From NCBI GenBank assembly GCA_017645645.1, contig JAGCOB010000028.1, forward strand, positions 62,001-126,000: a stretch of 64,000 bases of DNA, in the 5' to 3' direction. This document shows, in pieces, positions 56,324 to 64,000 of this stretch. The notes under the pieces are model-generated. The model was not told the DNA's origin. It ran no database searches and saw nothing but the letters and a program-made list of their open reading frames with translations. Numbering within the stretch: the stretch's first letter is position 1; the number at the start of each line of letters is the position of its first letter. Origin of the DNA: Prevotella sp. GTDB lineage: Bacteria; Bacteroidota; Bacteroidia; Bacteroidales; Bacteroidaceae. The position numbers were made by a program, and so were the translations under genes.

Positions 56324-58264
56324 ATGAAAGTAAAATTGTTATTACTGCTGCTCTGCTGTTCGTTGATGATGATGGCAGAGAACAGGAGAGTGGTTTCACC
56401 AGATGGTCGGCTGTTTGTTGACGTGAAGGTGGAGAACGGGAAGGCGACGTATGCCGTCCAGTATGACGGTGCCGAGATGTTACAGTCGTCACGACTGGGT
56501 CTGGAGACGAATATTGGTGACTTTACGGAGGAACTGACCTTCGTGGGAGCCACAGAGGGAGTGATGGAGAGTTCCTATGATCTCTCACGCTCGAAGGTTT
56601 CACATGTTGACTTCAAGGCCAATCGCCTCGATGTAACGCTGGCAAATGCGAAAGGACAGCGGATAGTGGTGACTTTCCTCGTATCCGATAATGATGTTGC
56701 CTTCCAGTATACATTGTTGAAGCAAGAAGGCAGTGAGACCAGAAGTGTGGTTGTCAAGGAAGAAGAGACCTCTTTCCGTCTGCCAGAGGGGACGACGGCA
56801 TTTATCTCACCGCAGAGTGACCCTATGATCGGTTTCGCCCGTACGAAACCCAGTTATGAGGAATGGTATTCCGCTGACGCTCCCATGACGGAGAAGTCAC
56901 AGTACGGACACGGCTATGTGTTCCCAGCCCTCTTCCATTTGGGAGACAAAGGATGGGTGCTGATCAGCGAGACAGGAGTCACCTCTGGCTATGTGGGCAG
57001 CCATCTGAGCGACTATTCGGCAGAGAAAGGCTATACCATTGCCTATCCTATGGAGGGGGAGAATAACGGACTGGGTTCAAAATATGCCGGTATCTCTCTG
57101 CCGGGCAGTACTCCTTGGCGTACCATCACGGTAGGAAAAGACCTCAAACCCATTGTCGAGACCACTATTCCCTTTGACCCCTTGGCTCCTTTATACCAAC
57201 CCTCCCAAGACTACAAGCCAGGCCGCTATACCTGGAGTTGGCTTATCTGGCAGGATCAGAGTTGTAACTACGACGACCAGGTGACCTTCATCAATCTGGC
57301 ATCGGCAATGGGTTACGAGTACTGTCTGGTAGATGCCTGGTGGGACACGAATATCGGACGTGACAGGATTGCGGAGCTGTCGAAGTATGCCCAGTCGAAG
57401 GGTGTGAGTCTCCTGCTGTGGTATAACTCCAACGGTTATGAGAACGATGCCCCCCAAGGTCCCTTCAACTGCATGGGTACCAGTATTGCCCGTGAACGGG
57501 AAATGGCATGGATGAAGAGTATAGGTGTGAAGGGTATCAAAGTCGACTTCTTCGGTGGTGACAAGCAACAGACCATGCAGCTCTATGAGGACATTCTCAG
57601 CGATGCCAACCGCTACGGTCTGCAATGTATCTTCCATGGTTGTACGTTGCCAAGAGGCTGGGAGAAGATGTATCCTAATTATGTCGCCAGCGAGGCCATC
57701 CTCGCCTCTGAGAACGTGTTCTTCAACGAGACAGCAGCCACGTGTCAGCCTTTCGACCTCACCCTGCATCCTTTCTGTCGTAATACGGTAGGCTCGATGG
57801 ACTGGGGAGGTACGATCATGAACCGTTATATGAGTAAGGATAATAAAAGTCGTCATACCCGTAAGACGACGGATGTGTTTGAGATTGCCAGTGCCATCAC
57901 CATCCAGACTTCCGTGCAGTGTATCGCCATCCAGCCCAATAACCTACAGGAACTGCCACAGGTGGAACTTGATCTGTTGAAGGCACTGCCCACCACATGG
58001 GATGAGACCCGTTATATCGATGGCTATCCTGGTAAGTTTGTTGTTCTGGCACGCCGTCACGGAATCCAATGGTATATCGCTGGACTGAATGCCGAGAAGG
58101 AGGCGAAGAAACTCACCCTCAATCTGCCGATGCTGGCAGAACAGGAAGTCAGCTACTATACCGACAATGCCGAAGGCTATGCAGAACTCAAGACCTTGAA
58201 GGTCGACAAGAAGGGACAGGCGAAGGTCACCATCAAACCCAATGGTGGCATCATCCTGAAATAA
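56324..58264 (+). CDS. Glycoside hydrolase family 97
   Basis: 646 residues with signal peptide (MKVKLLLLLLCCSLMMMA). An N-terminal beta-sandwich (RRVVSPDGRLFVDVKVENGKATYAVQYDG), a TIM barrel (WSWLIWQDQSCNYDDQVTFINLASAMGYEYCLVDAWW, GVKGIKVDFFGGD, HGCTLPRGWEKMYPN) and a C-terminal beta domain follow the GH97 plan. The family contains inverting alpha-glucosidases (SusB) and retaining alpha-galactosidases; the Asp in KVDFFGG and the HGCTLPRGW segment look more like the retaining group, but that is by eye only. Probably periplasmic, stand-alone gene. Confidence 0.9.
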   Translation: MKVKLLLLLLCCSLMMMAENRRVVSPDGRLFVDVKVENGKATYAVQYDGAEMLQSSRLGLETNIGDFTEELTFVGATEGVMESSYDLSRSKVSHVDFKANRLDVTLANAKGQRIVVTFLVSDNDVAFQYTLLKQEGSETRSVVVKEEETSFRLPEGTTAFISPQSDPMIGFARTKPSYEEWYSADAPMTEKSQYGHGYVFPALFHLGDKGWVLISETGVTSGYVGSHLSDYSAEKGYTIAYPMEGENNGLGSKYAGISLPGSTPWRTITVGKDLKPIVETTIPFDPLAPLYQPSQDYKPGRYTWSWLIWQDQSCNYDDQVTFINLASAMGYEYCLVDAWWDTNIGRDRIAELSKYAQSKGVSLLLWYNSNGYENDAPQGPFNCMGTSIAREREMAWMKSIGVKGIKVDFFGGDKQQTMQLYEDILSDANRYGLQCIFHGCTLPRGWEKMYPNYVASEAILASENVFFNETAATCQPFDLTLHPFCRNTVGSMDWGGTIMNRYMSKDNKSRHTRKTTDVFEIASAITIQTSVQCIAIQPNNLQELPQVELDLLKALPTTWDETRYIDGYPGKFVVLARRHGIQWYIAGLNAEKEAKKLTLNLPMLAEQEVSYYTDNAEGYAELKTLKVDKKGQAKVTIKPNGGIILK

Positions 58265-58270
58265 AAAAGA

Positions 58271-58303
58271 AAAACTTCCAACCGCAACAGGCTGGAAGTT
58301 TTT
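58271..58303. terminator. Bidirectional terminator between GH97 and nagB
   Basis: AAAACTTCCA / TGGAAGTTTT stem with a 12-base loop and T-runs on both strands; it serves both convergent genes. Confidence 0.88.
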
Positions 58304-58323
58304 CTTATCTTACATCAGACATC

Positions 58324-59118
58324 TTAAAGCAGGTTGTTCTTTTCGATATCCTTGAAGTACTTGTAGGTAGCCACCTTCAACTCATCCGTAGCAGGCTCGT
58401 CAGCGACGATGATACCATGCTGGTGCATCTGCAAAGCGGAAATCGTCCACTCATGCGTCACAGCACCCTCGATGGCAGCCTTCAAGGCACGTGCTTTGTG
58501 GTGTCCGTTCACGAGAATCATCACCTCCTTGGCATCCATCACAGTACCTACACCAACGGTCAGGGCGAGTTTGGGCACCTTGTTCACGTCATTGTCGAAG
58601 AAACGAGAGTTGGCAATAATCGTATCAGTAGTCAGTGTCTTCACACGAGTACGACTGGTCAAAGAAGAATAAGGCTCGTTGAAAGCGATATGTCCGTCAG
58701 GACCGATACCTCCAATGAACAGGTCGATGCCGCCAGCCTCCTTAATCATCTCCTCGTAATGGGCACACTCGGCAGCGAGGTCTTTCGCATTGCCATTGAG
58801 GATATGGATATTCTCCTTGGGGCAGTCGATATGGTCGAAGAGGTTGCGAGCCATGAAAGAGTGGTAACTCTCAGGATGGTCCTCAGGCAGGTTCACATAT
58901 TCGTCCATGTTGAAGGTCAGGACATTTTTAAAGGACACACGACCCTCCTTGTTGGCTTTTACCAGACAGGCATACATACCCTCAGGGGATGAACCTGTAG
59001 GAAGACCTAAAACAAAGAGTTTCTCCTTGGTAGGCTGGAAGGCATTGATGCGCTCAATAACGTGCTCTGCAGCCCATTGTGACATTTTCTGATAGTCAGA
59101 TTCAATAATTACTCTCAT
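58324..59118 (-). CDS. nagB: Glucosamine-6-phosphate deaminase
   Basis: 264 residues; converts glucosamine-6-phosphate to fructose-6-phosphate and ammonia. It shows [36 protein letters not shown], the catalytic [13 protein letters not shown] and [16 protein letters not shown]. The allosteric C-terminus is similar in length to E. coli NagB (266 aa). It has its own promoter with TATCTTTG on the minus strand at 59153-59160. Confidence 0.95.
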   Translation of the reverse strand: MRVIIESDYQKMSQWAAEHVIERINAFQPTKEKLFVLGLPTGSSPEGMYACLVKANKEGRVSFKNVLTFNMDEYVNLPEDHPESYHSFMARNLFDHIDCPKENIHILNGNAKDLAAECAHYEEMIKEAGGIDLFIGGIGPDGHIAFNEPYSSLTSRTRVKTLTTDTIIANSRFFDNDVNKVPKLALTVGVGTVMDAKEVMILVNGHHKARALKAAIEGAVTHEWTISALQMHQHGIIVADEPATDELKVATYKYFKDIEKNNLL

Positions 59119-59152
59119 AAGTTTATAAATTAAGTTGTGTCTGTTTACGCTG

Positions 59153-59210
59153 CAAAGATAATAAAATAATCAAAAATAAATATGTAATATTCATTTTTTT
59201 TGTATCTTTG
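59153..59210. promoter_or_regulatory. Divergent promoters of nagB and hflX
   Basis: TATCTTTG on minus (59153-59160) for nagB and on plus (59203-59210) for hflX, 42 bp apart. No convincing -33 TTG at the usual spacing for either. Confidence 0.6.
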
Positions 59211-59230
59211 TACCCAATATATACATATCT

Positions 59231-60511
59231 ATGAAAGAATTTGTGATTTCCGAAGTCAAGGCTGAGACTGCTGTGCTGGTGGGACTGATTACCCAGGAGC
59301 AGGACGAGGCGAAGACAAAGGAATATCTCGACGAGTTGGAATTCCTTGCAGACACGGCTGGTGCTGTCACTGTGAAGCGATTCACGCAGAAGGTACAGGG
59401 ACCGAGTCAGGTGACCTATGTGGGTAAGGGAAAACTCGAAGAGATCAGACAATATATTAAACAGCAGGAAGATGTTGAGGAGCCTGTTGGCATGGTTATC
59501 TTCGACGATGAACTGTCTGCTAAACAGATACGTAATATTGAGGCAGAACTGAAGGTGAAGATCCTCGACCGCACCTCCCTCATTCTCGACATCTTTGCCA
59601 TGCGTGCCCAGACAGCCGAGGCGAAGACACAAGTGGAGTTGGCGCAGTATCGTTATATGCTGCCTCGTCTGCAACGCCTGTGGACCCACTTGGAACGTCA
59701 GGGCGGCGGCTCTGGTAGTGGTGGCGGAAAGGGTAGTGTAGGTCTGCGTGGTCCTGGTGAGACACAGTTGGAGATGGACCAGCGTATCATCCGCCAGCGC
59801 ATCTCGCTGTTAAAAGAACGTTTGTTGGAGATTGACAAACAGAAGACGACGCAGCGTAAGAATCGTGGCAGACTGATTCGTGTGGCACTGGTGGGCTATA
59901 CCAATGTGGGTAAGTCGACGATGATGAACCTGCTTGCTAAGAGTGATGTCTTTGCCGAGAACAAACTCTTTGCCACCCTCGACACGACTGTAAGAAAGAT
60001 GGTCATTGACAACCTGCCTTTCCTGTTGGCAGATACTGTCGGTTTCATCCGTAAACTACCCTCCGACTTGGTGGAGTCGTTTAAGTCAACCCTCGATGAG
60101 GTGCGTGAGGCAGACCTGTTGGTGCATGTGGTGGATATCTCGCATCCTGACTTCGAGGAACAGATCACTGTTGTGGAGAAGACATTAGCCGATTTAGGCT
60201 GTGCCGACAAGCCCTCGATGCTGGTGTTCAATAAGATTGATGCCTATACATGGACGCCTCAGGATGAGGACGACCTGACAGCACCTACCAAGGAGAATAT
60301 CTCATTGGAGGAGTTGAAGAAGACATGGATGGCGAAAGTCGGAGGTACGGGGGTACGGGGGTACGATGGTACGAGTACAGACTGCCTTTTTATCTCCGCC
60401 AAGCAGAAAGAGAATATCGATGAGTTGCGTGAGGTGCTTTATCAGAAAGTAAGGGAACTCCACGTACAGAAATATCCGTATAACGACTTCCTGTATCAAA
60501 TAGAGGAATAG
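59231..60511 (+). CDS. hflX: Ribosome-associated GTPase HflX
   Basis: 426 residues. An N-terminal HflX domain (GPSQVTYVGKGKLEEIRQYI, ILDRTSLILDIFAMRAQTAEAKTQVELAQ), a Gly-rich loop (GGGSGSGGGKGSVGLRGPGETQLEMD), then the GTPase domain with G1 VGYTNVGKST, G3 ADTVGF and G4 FNKID. It rescues or splits stalled ribosomes. Near residue 375 the stretch GGTGVRGYDGTST is encoded by four tandem 8-bp GGTACGNN repeats (60344-60375), so this loop varies by repeat slippage. Confidence 0.95.
   Translation: MKEFVISEVKAETAVLVGLITQEQDEAKTKEYLDELEFLADTAGAVTVKRFTQKVQGPSQVTYVGKGKLEEIRQYIKQQEDVEEPVGMVIFDDELSAKQIRNIEAELKVKILDRTSLILDIFAMRAQTAEAKTQVELAQYRYMLPRLQRLWTHLERQGGGSGSGGGKGSVGLRGPGETQLEMDQRIIRQRISLLKERLLEIDKQKTTQRKNRGRLIRVALVGYTNVGKSTMMNLLAKSDVFAENKLFATLDTTVRKMVIDNLPFLLADTVGFIRKLPSDLVESFKSTLDEVREADLLVHVVDISHPDFEEQITVVEKTLADLGCADKPSMLVFNKIDAYTWTPQDEDDLTAPTKENISLEELKKTWMAKVGGTGVRGYDGTSTDCLFISAKQKENIDELREVLYQKVRELHVQKYPYNDFLYQIEE
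60344..60375 (+). repeat. Four tandem 8-bp repeats inside hflX
   Basis: GGTACGGG, GGTACGGG, GGTACGAT, GGTACGAG. The unit length is not a multiple of three, so loss or gain of one copy would shift the frame. Confidence 0.85.
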
Positions 60512-60557
60512 ATAGAAGAAAATAGGAGAATTTATGAACCAAACACAATAGATATTT

Positions 60558-62411
60558 ATGAGAGATTACAGATTTTTGACACAAGAGGAGATTGAGGTGC
60601 TTGAGCGTAACAGTTGTTGGGCAGAGGACTGGAATCGTGTGATGGTGGCTGAGACTTTCAAACCTTATGGTTTCCACCGTGTATTGTTCTATGGCGACAT
60701 CCGTCTGGGTTCCTTCGACAAACAGGTGGAGGTGACCAAGGGCTTTACCAAGCATGCAGGAATCAATGATGCCACATTGCGTAATGTGACAGTTGGAAAT
60801 GACTGCTTGATAGAGAAAATCGGAAACTTCATCAACAATTATACGATTGGTGACGACTGCTACATTTCCAATATCTGTACTTTGGAGACTACGGAGGGTG
60901 CCACCTATGGCGAGGGACACATGGTGTCTGTGCTGAACGAGATGGGTGACGGTAACGTGATGCTGTTTCATGACCTGAACTCGCAACTGGCTTCCTTCAT
61001 GGTGAAGCATTTCCAGGACAAGGTACTGAAAGACAATATCACAAGACTGATTAATGAGGAGATCCGTTTCACGCTTCCTGAACGAGGTACAATCGGCAAT
61101 GGCGTGAAGATTATCAATACCAAGGAGATTACCAATACCGTAGTGAAGGACGACTGTGAGATCAATGGTGCTGCCCGTCTGAGTGACTGTACCATCATGT
61201 CGTCAAATGATGCCTCTGTATATATTGGAACGGGAGTCATCTGTGAGAACTCTATTATCTCGAATGGCTGTTCTATCACTAACTCCGTGAAGATGCAAGA
61301 CTGCTTCGTTGGGGAGGCCTGTCAGATTACTAACGGTTTTACGGCAGAGGCGAGTGTGTTCTTTGCCAATTCCTTTATGGCGAATGGTGAGGCCTGTGCT
61401 GCTTTCTGCGGACCGTTCTCAGCCTCCCACCATAAGTCCAGTCTGTTGATTGGTGGTGAGTTCTCGTTCTATAACGCTGGCTCCAACACCAACTTCTCCA
61501 ACCATGCCTATAAGATGGGTCCGTTGCACTATGGTACTTTGGAGCGTGGTTCGAAGACGGCGAGTGGTGCCTATGTGCTGATGCCTGCGAAGATTGGTGC
61601 CTTCTCTGTCTGCTTCGGTAAACTGATGAACCATCCAGACATGCGCTGTCTGCCTTTCGCCTATCTGATGGCATACGGAGAGACCATGTATATCGTACCA
61701 GGACGTAACATCACGACGGTAGGACTCTATCGTGACATCAAGAAATGGCCTAAGCGCGACAAACGTGCTGCTAGCAGTCGGAAGAGTATCATCAATTTTG
61801 ACTGGCTCAGTCCCTTCACGGTGGGTGAGATCGTGCAGGGTAAGAAAATCCTCGAGGCCTTGCGTCAGGCTGGTGGTGACAATGTGTCCTCATACAACTA
61901 TCATGAGTATATTATCAATGCGTCCTCCCTGCGGAAAGGTATTAAGTACTATGACATCGCCCTGCGTATCTACATGGGTGCCGTCCTGAAACGTGCCATG
62001 AAGGGCGGTTTTCTGGGTAAGCCGACCTCGGACATTGGCTTAGGCGACTGGAACGACCTTTCGGGACTCTTGCTGCCTGCCTCTGAGGAGCAGCGACTGA
62101 TCAATGATATCAAGAACGGGAATATTGAGAGTGTCCAGGATATCCTCAATCGTTTCAGAGATATCGACAAGCACTATCGGGAGTATCAGTGGACATGGAC
62201 CTATCGTCTGATCCTTGACTACTATGGTCTTGACGAGTTGACGGAGCCTGTCATGCAGCGTATCCGTGAGGACTACGTCCGTGCCCGTCGTGCCTGGATT
62301 GCCGAGATTCGCAAGGATGCGGAAAAGGAGTTCTCCATGGGCGATGTTGAACAGGAGGTCTTCGACGACTTTATATCAAAATTAGACCACGAAATAGATT
62401 ATGAAGATTAA
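60558..62411 (+). CDS. DUF4954 family protein (left-handed beta-helix, UDP-GlcNAc-transferase-like)
   Basis: 617 residues without signal peptide. It opens YRFLTQEEIEVLERNSCWAEDWNRVMV and contains long runs of hexapeptide-type repeats (ATLRNVTVGNDCLIEKIGNFINNYTIGDDCYISNI, ISNGCSITNSVKMQDCFVGEACQITNGF) as in sugar-nucleotide acyl- or transferases. The C-terminal 200 residues are helical. This family is common in Bacteroidota; its substrate is not established. It overlaps the start of the M16 peptidase gene by 11 bp. Confidence 0.85.
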   Translation: MRDYRFLTQEEIEVLERNSCWAEDWNRVMVAETFKPYGFHRVLFYGDIRLGSFDKQVEVTKGFTKHAGINDATLRNVTVGNDCLIEKIGNFINNYTIGDDCYISNICTLETTEGATYGEGHMVSVLNEMGDGNVMLFHDLNSQLASFMVKHFQDKVLKDNITRLINEEIRFTLPERGTIGNGVKIINTKEITNTVVKDDCEINGAARLSDCTIMSSNDASVYIGTGVICENSIISNGCSITNSVKMQDCFVGEACQITNGFTAEASVFFANSFMANGEACAAFCGPFSASHHKSSLLIGGEFSFYNAGSNTNFSNHAYKMGPLHYGTLERGSKTASGAYVLMPAKIGAFSVCFGKLMNHPDMRCLPFAYLMAYGETMYIVPGRNITTVGLYRDIKKWPKRDKRAASSRKSIINFDWLSPFTVGEIVQGKKILEALRQAGGDNVSSYNYHEYIINASSLRKGIKYYDIALRIYMGAVLKRAMKGGFLGKPTSDIGLGDWNDLSGLLLPASEEQRLINDIKNGNIESVQDILNRFRDIDKHYREYQWTWTYRLILDYYGLDELTEPVMQRIREDYVRARRAWIAEIRKDAEKEFSMGDVEQEVFDDFISKLDHEIDYED

Positions 62412-64000
62412 ACTATCTTTGCTTTTGGCTGTTTGCTTTTGGCTGTTTGCTGGTAGCTCACAGGCGAAGGATTACAAGTACAAGACTGTTGAGGGTGACT
62501 TGATGAAAACTCGTATTTATACCCTCGACAACGGACTGAAGGTATATCTCTCCGTTAATAAGGAGAAACCACGTATTCAGACCTATATTGCAGTACGTAC
62601 GGGCTCAAAGAACGACCCTGCAGAGACGACAGGACTGGCGCACTATCTGGAGCACTTGATGTTCAAGGGTACGAAACAGTTTGGTACGAGTAATATGGCG
62701 GCGGAGGCTCCTCTGTTGGACGAGATAGAGCAGCGTTATGAAGTGTATCGTAAACTCACAGACCCAGCACAGCGCAAGCAGGCCTATCATGAGATTGACT
62801 CTGTATCTCAGTTGGCTGCCCAGTATTTTATCCCTAATGAGTATGATAAACTGATGGCTGCCATTGGTGCTGAGGGAACGAATGCCTATACCTCGAACGA
62901 TGTAACCTGTTATACAGAGGATATCCCCTCCAATGAGATCGAGAACTGGGCGAAAATACAAAGTGACCGTTTCCAAAACATGGTGATTCGTGGTTTCCAT
63001 ACGGAATTGGAGGCAGTGTATGAGGAGTATAACATTGGTCTGTCAAATGACATGCGTAAACTCTTTGCCACAGGTAGTAAGATGCTCTGGCCGAATCATC
63101 CCTATGGACTCCAGACCACTATCGGAACACAGGAGCACCTGAAAAATCCGTCCATCACGAATATCAAGAACTACTTCAAAAAGTGGTATCGTCCCAATAA
63201 TGTGGCTATCTGTATGGCTGGCGATCTTGACCCAGATAAGACTATTGCCATCATCGACCAATATTTCTCAGGTTGGCAACCTGGTGCTGATGTGACTCAG
63301 CCCACCTTCCCGGAACTACCACCATTGACATCTCCTAAGGATACGACTATTATTGGACAGGAGGCTGAGCAAATATGGATGGCTTGGCGCGCAGAGAAAG
63401 CCAACTCACAGCAGGCAGATACATTACAACTTCTTGAAGACGTGCTGAGCAATGGTCGTGCAGGTCTTTTCGACCTCGACTTGAACCAGACGATGAAGGT
63501 ACAGCGAGCCAATGGCGGTGTAGAGTTGTTACACGACCATAGCGGTTTCCTGTTGATGGGAACACCCAAGCAAGGACAGAGCCTCGATGAGGTGAAGAGT
63601 CTGATGTTGGACGAGATAGATAAACTGAAGAAGGGCGATTTCCCTGATAATCTGCTGCCCAGTATCATCAACAATAAGAAACGTAGCTATTATGAGTTGA
63701 TAGAGAGCAACCGAGGACGTGCCGACATGTTTGTGGATGCCTTTATCAATGAGGTAGACTGGAATCAGGAAGTAGGTAAGATCGATCGTATTTCTAAGAT
63801 AACGAAACAGGAGATCGTAGACTTCGCCAACAAATTCTTTACTGATGGTTATATCGTGGTGTATAAGAAACAGGGTATTGACAGTCTGCAGAAGAAAATA
63901 GACAAGCCAGTCATCACGCCGATTCCTGCCAATCGTGATATGATGAGTCAGTTTGTGAAGGATATCCAGAACGCAAAAGTAGAGCCTATCCAGCCGAAGT
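62401..64000 (+). CDS. M16-family zinc peptidase (partial, C-terminus off window)
   Basis: The frame opens at ATG 62401, within the end of the DUF4954 gene, and remains open to the window edge (533 codons). It has a signal peptide (MKIKLSLLLAVCFWLFAGSSQA) and an N-terminal M16 domain with the inverted zinc motif HxxEH in GLAHYLEHLMFKG; the third ligand is in ELEAVYEEYN. A second M16 domain begins near residue 185. The hydrophobic core of the signal peptide is encoded by two perfect 14-bp repeats (62421-62448). Periplasmic peptide degradation is likely. Confidence 0.93.
   Translation, partial: MKIKLSLLLAVCFWLFAGSSQAKDYKYKTVEGDLMKTRIYTLDNGLKVYLSVNKEKPRIQTYIAVRTGSKNDPAETTGLAHYLEHLMFKGTKQFGTSNMAAEAPLLDEIEQRYEVYRKLTDPAQRKQAYHEIDSVSQLAAQYFIPNEYDKLMAAIGAEGTNAYTSNDVTCYTEDIPSNEIENWAKIQSDRFQNMVIRGFHTELEAVYEEYNIGLSNDMRKLFATGSKMLWPNHPYGLQTTIGTQEHLKNPSITNIKNYFKKWYRPNNVAICMAGDLDPDKTIAIIDQYFSGWQPGADVTQPTFPELPPLTSPKDTTIIGQEAEQIWMAWRAEKANSQQADTLQLLEDVLSNGRAGLFDLDLNQTMKVQRANGGVELLHDHSGFLLMGTPKQGQSLDEVKSLMLDEIDKLKKGDFPDNLLPSIINNKKRSYYELIESNRGRADMFVDAFINEVDWNQEVGKIDRISKITKQEIVDFANKFFTDGYIVVYKKQGIDSLQKKIDKPVITPIPANRDMMSQFVKDIQNAKVEPIQPK
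62421..62448 (+). repeat. Two 14-bp tandem repeats forming the signal-peptide core of the M16 peptidase
   Basis: GCTTTTGGCTGTTT twice, followed by GCTGGTAGC. Related to the GGCTGTTGG words of the 63-bp element in mtnN. Confidence 0.8.

Noticed and set aside
10..63990. CRISPR arrays, tRNA and rRNA genes, insertion sequences
   Set aside because: None recognised: no regular 25-40 bp repeat-spacer pattern, no cloverleaf or rRNA core sequences, no transposase reading frame.

Overview
The window looks like a Bacteroidota chromosome, most likely a Prevotella-type gut or rumen bacterium. The evidence is promoters of the Bacteroidota form (TTG, about 20 bp, TAnnTTTG), a bifunctional fucokinase/fucose-1-phosphate guanylyltransferase, a MurF-alanine racemase fusion, GSCFA and DUF4954 proteins, a GH97 enzyme and an MlaD-type MCE protein. 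No rRNA, tRNA, CRISPR array, transposase or phage gene was recognised.

Region 1 (1-8863, all minus strand) is a sulfur-assimilation locus. A LuxR-type regulator and a MetY/MetZ-type sulfhydrylase precede a second transcription unit: cysteine synthase, a DsrE-like protein, a TusA-like sulfurtransferase, a Family 2 encapsulin shell protein with a cyclic-nucleotide-binding-like domain, a cysteine desulfurase with a roughly 97-residue N-terminal extension (the presumed encapsulated cargo), a ThiS/MoaD-like sulfur carrier, a ThiF/MoeB-like activating enzyme, a JAMM peptidase and a serine acetyltransferase cut by the window edge. Together they suggest sulfur mobilised in a protein shell and passed as a protein thiocarboxylate to make cysteine and homocysteine. 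A 16-bp palindrome lies exactly 23 bp upstream of the -33 element of both promoters of this region.

Region 2 (about 9100-30400, plus strand) is a 21-kb accessory-type island in two transcription units: TIR-TM-FGE-like, a secreted small protein, two secreted TPR-CHAT proteases and a membrane channel-like RCK/RyR protein; then secreted proteins, a soluble RyR paralogue, an FHA-TM-trypsin-like protease, an N-lobe-less pseudokinase fused to a secreted domain, a third secreted TPR-CHAT protease and another secreted protein. Predicted topology puts sensor or signalling domains in the cytosol and proteases and FGE/PPC-like domains in the periplasm. This is the best candidate for an undescribed (probably immune or stress) system.

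Region 3 (30496-37391) has a hypothetical protein and a minus-strand operon of a methylthioadenosine/S-adenosylhomocysteine nucleosidase and two tandem sensor kinases with periplasmic solute-binding domains. Region 4 (37467-45884) is YfhO-like, fkp, GSCFA and murF-alr, closed by a strong terminator. Region 5 (45988-50484) is a uronate-type unit: a PTS IIC-like permease, a KduI isomerase that carries a signal peptide, a hexuronate-type MFS transporter and a secreted protein. Region 6 (50495-64000) holds housekeeping genes: nitroreductase, an NrdJ C-terminal-like protein, folB, amidase, mlaD-like, dnaA, GH97, nagB, hflX, DUF4954 and a truncated M16 peptidase.

Short tandem repeats have entered several coding sequences in frame. 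The clearest case is a 63-bp element, 52/63 identical and in the same reading frame, inside both the nucleosidase gene and the unrelated GSCFA gene.
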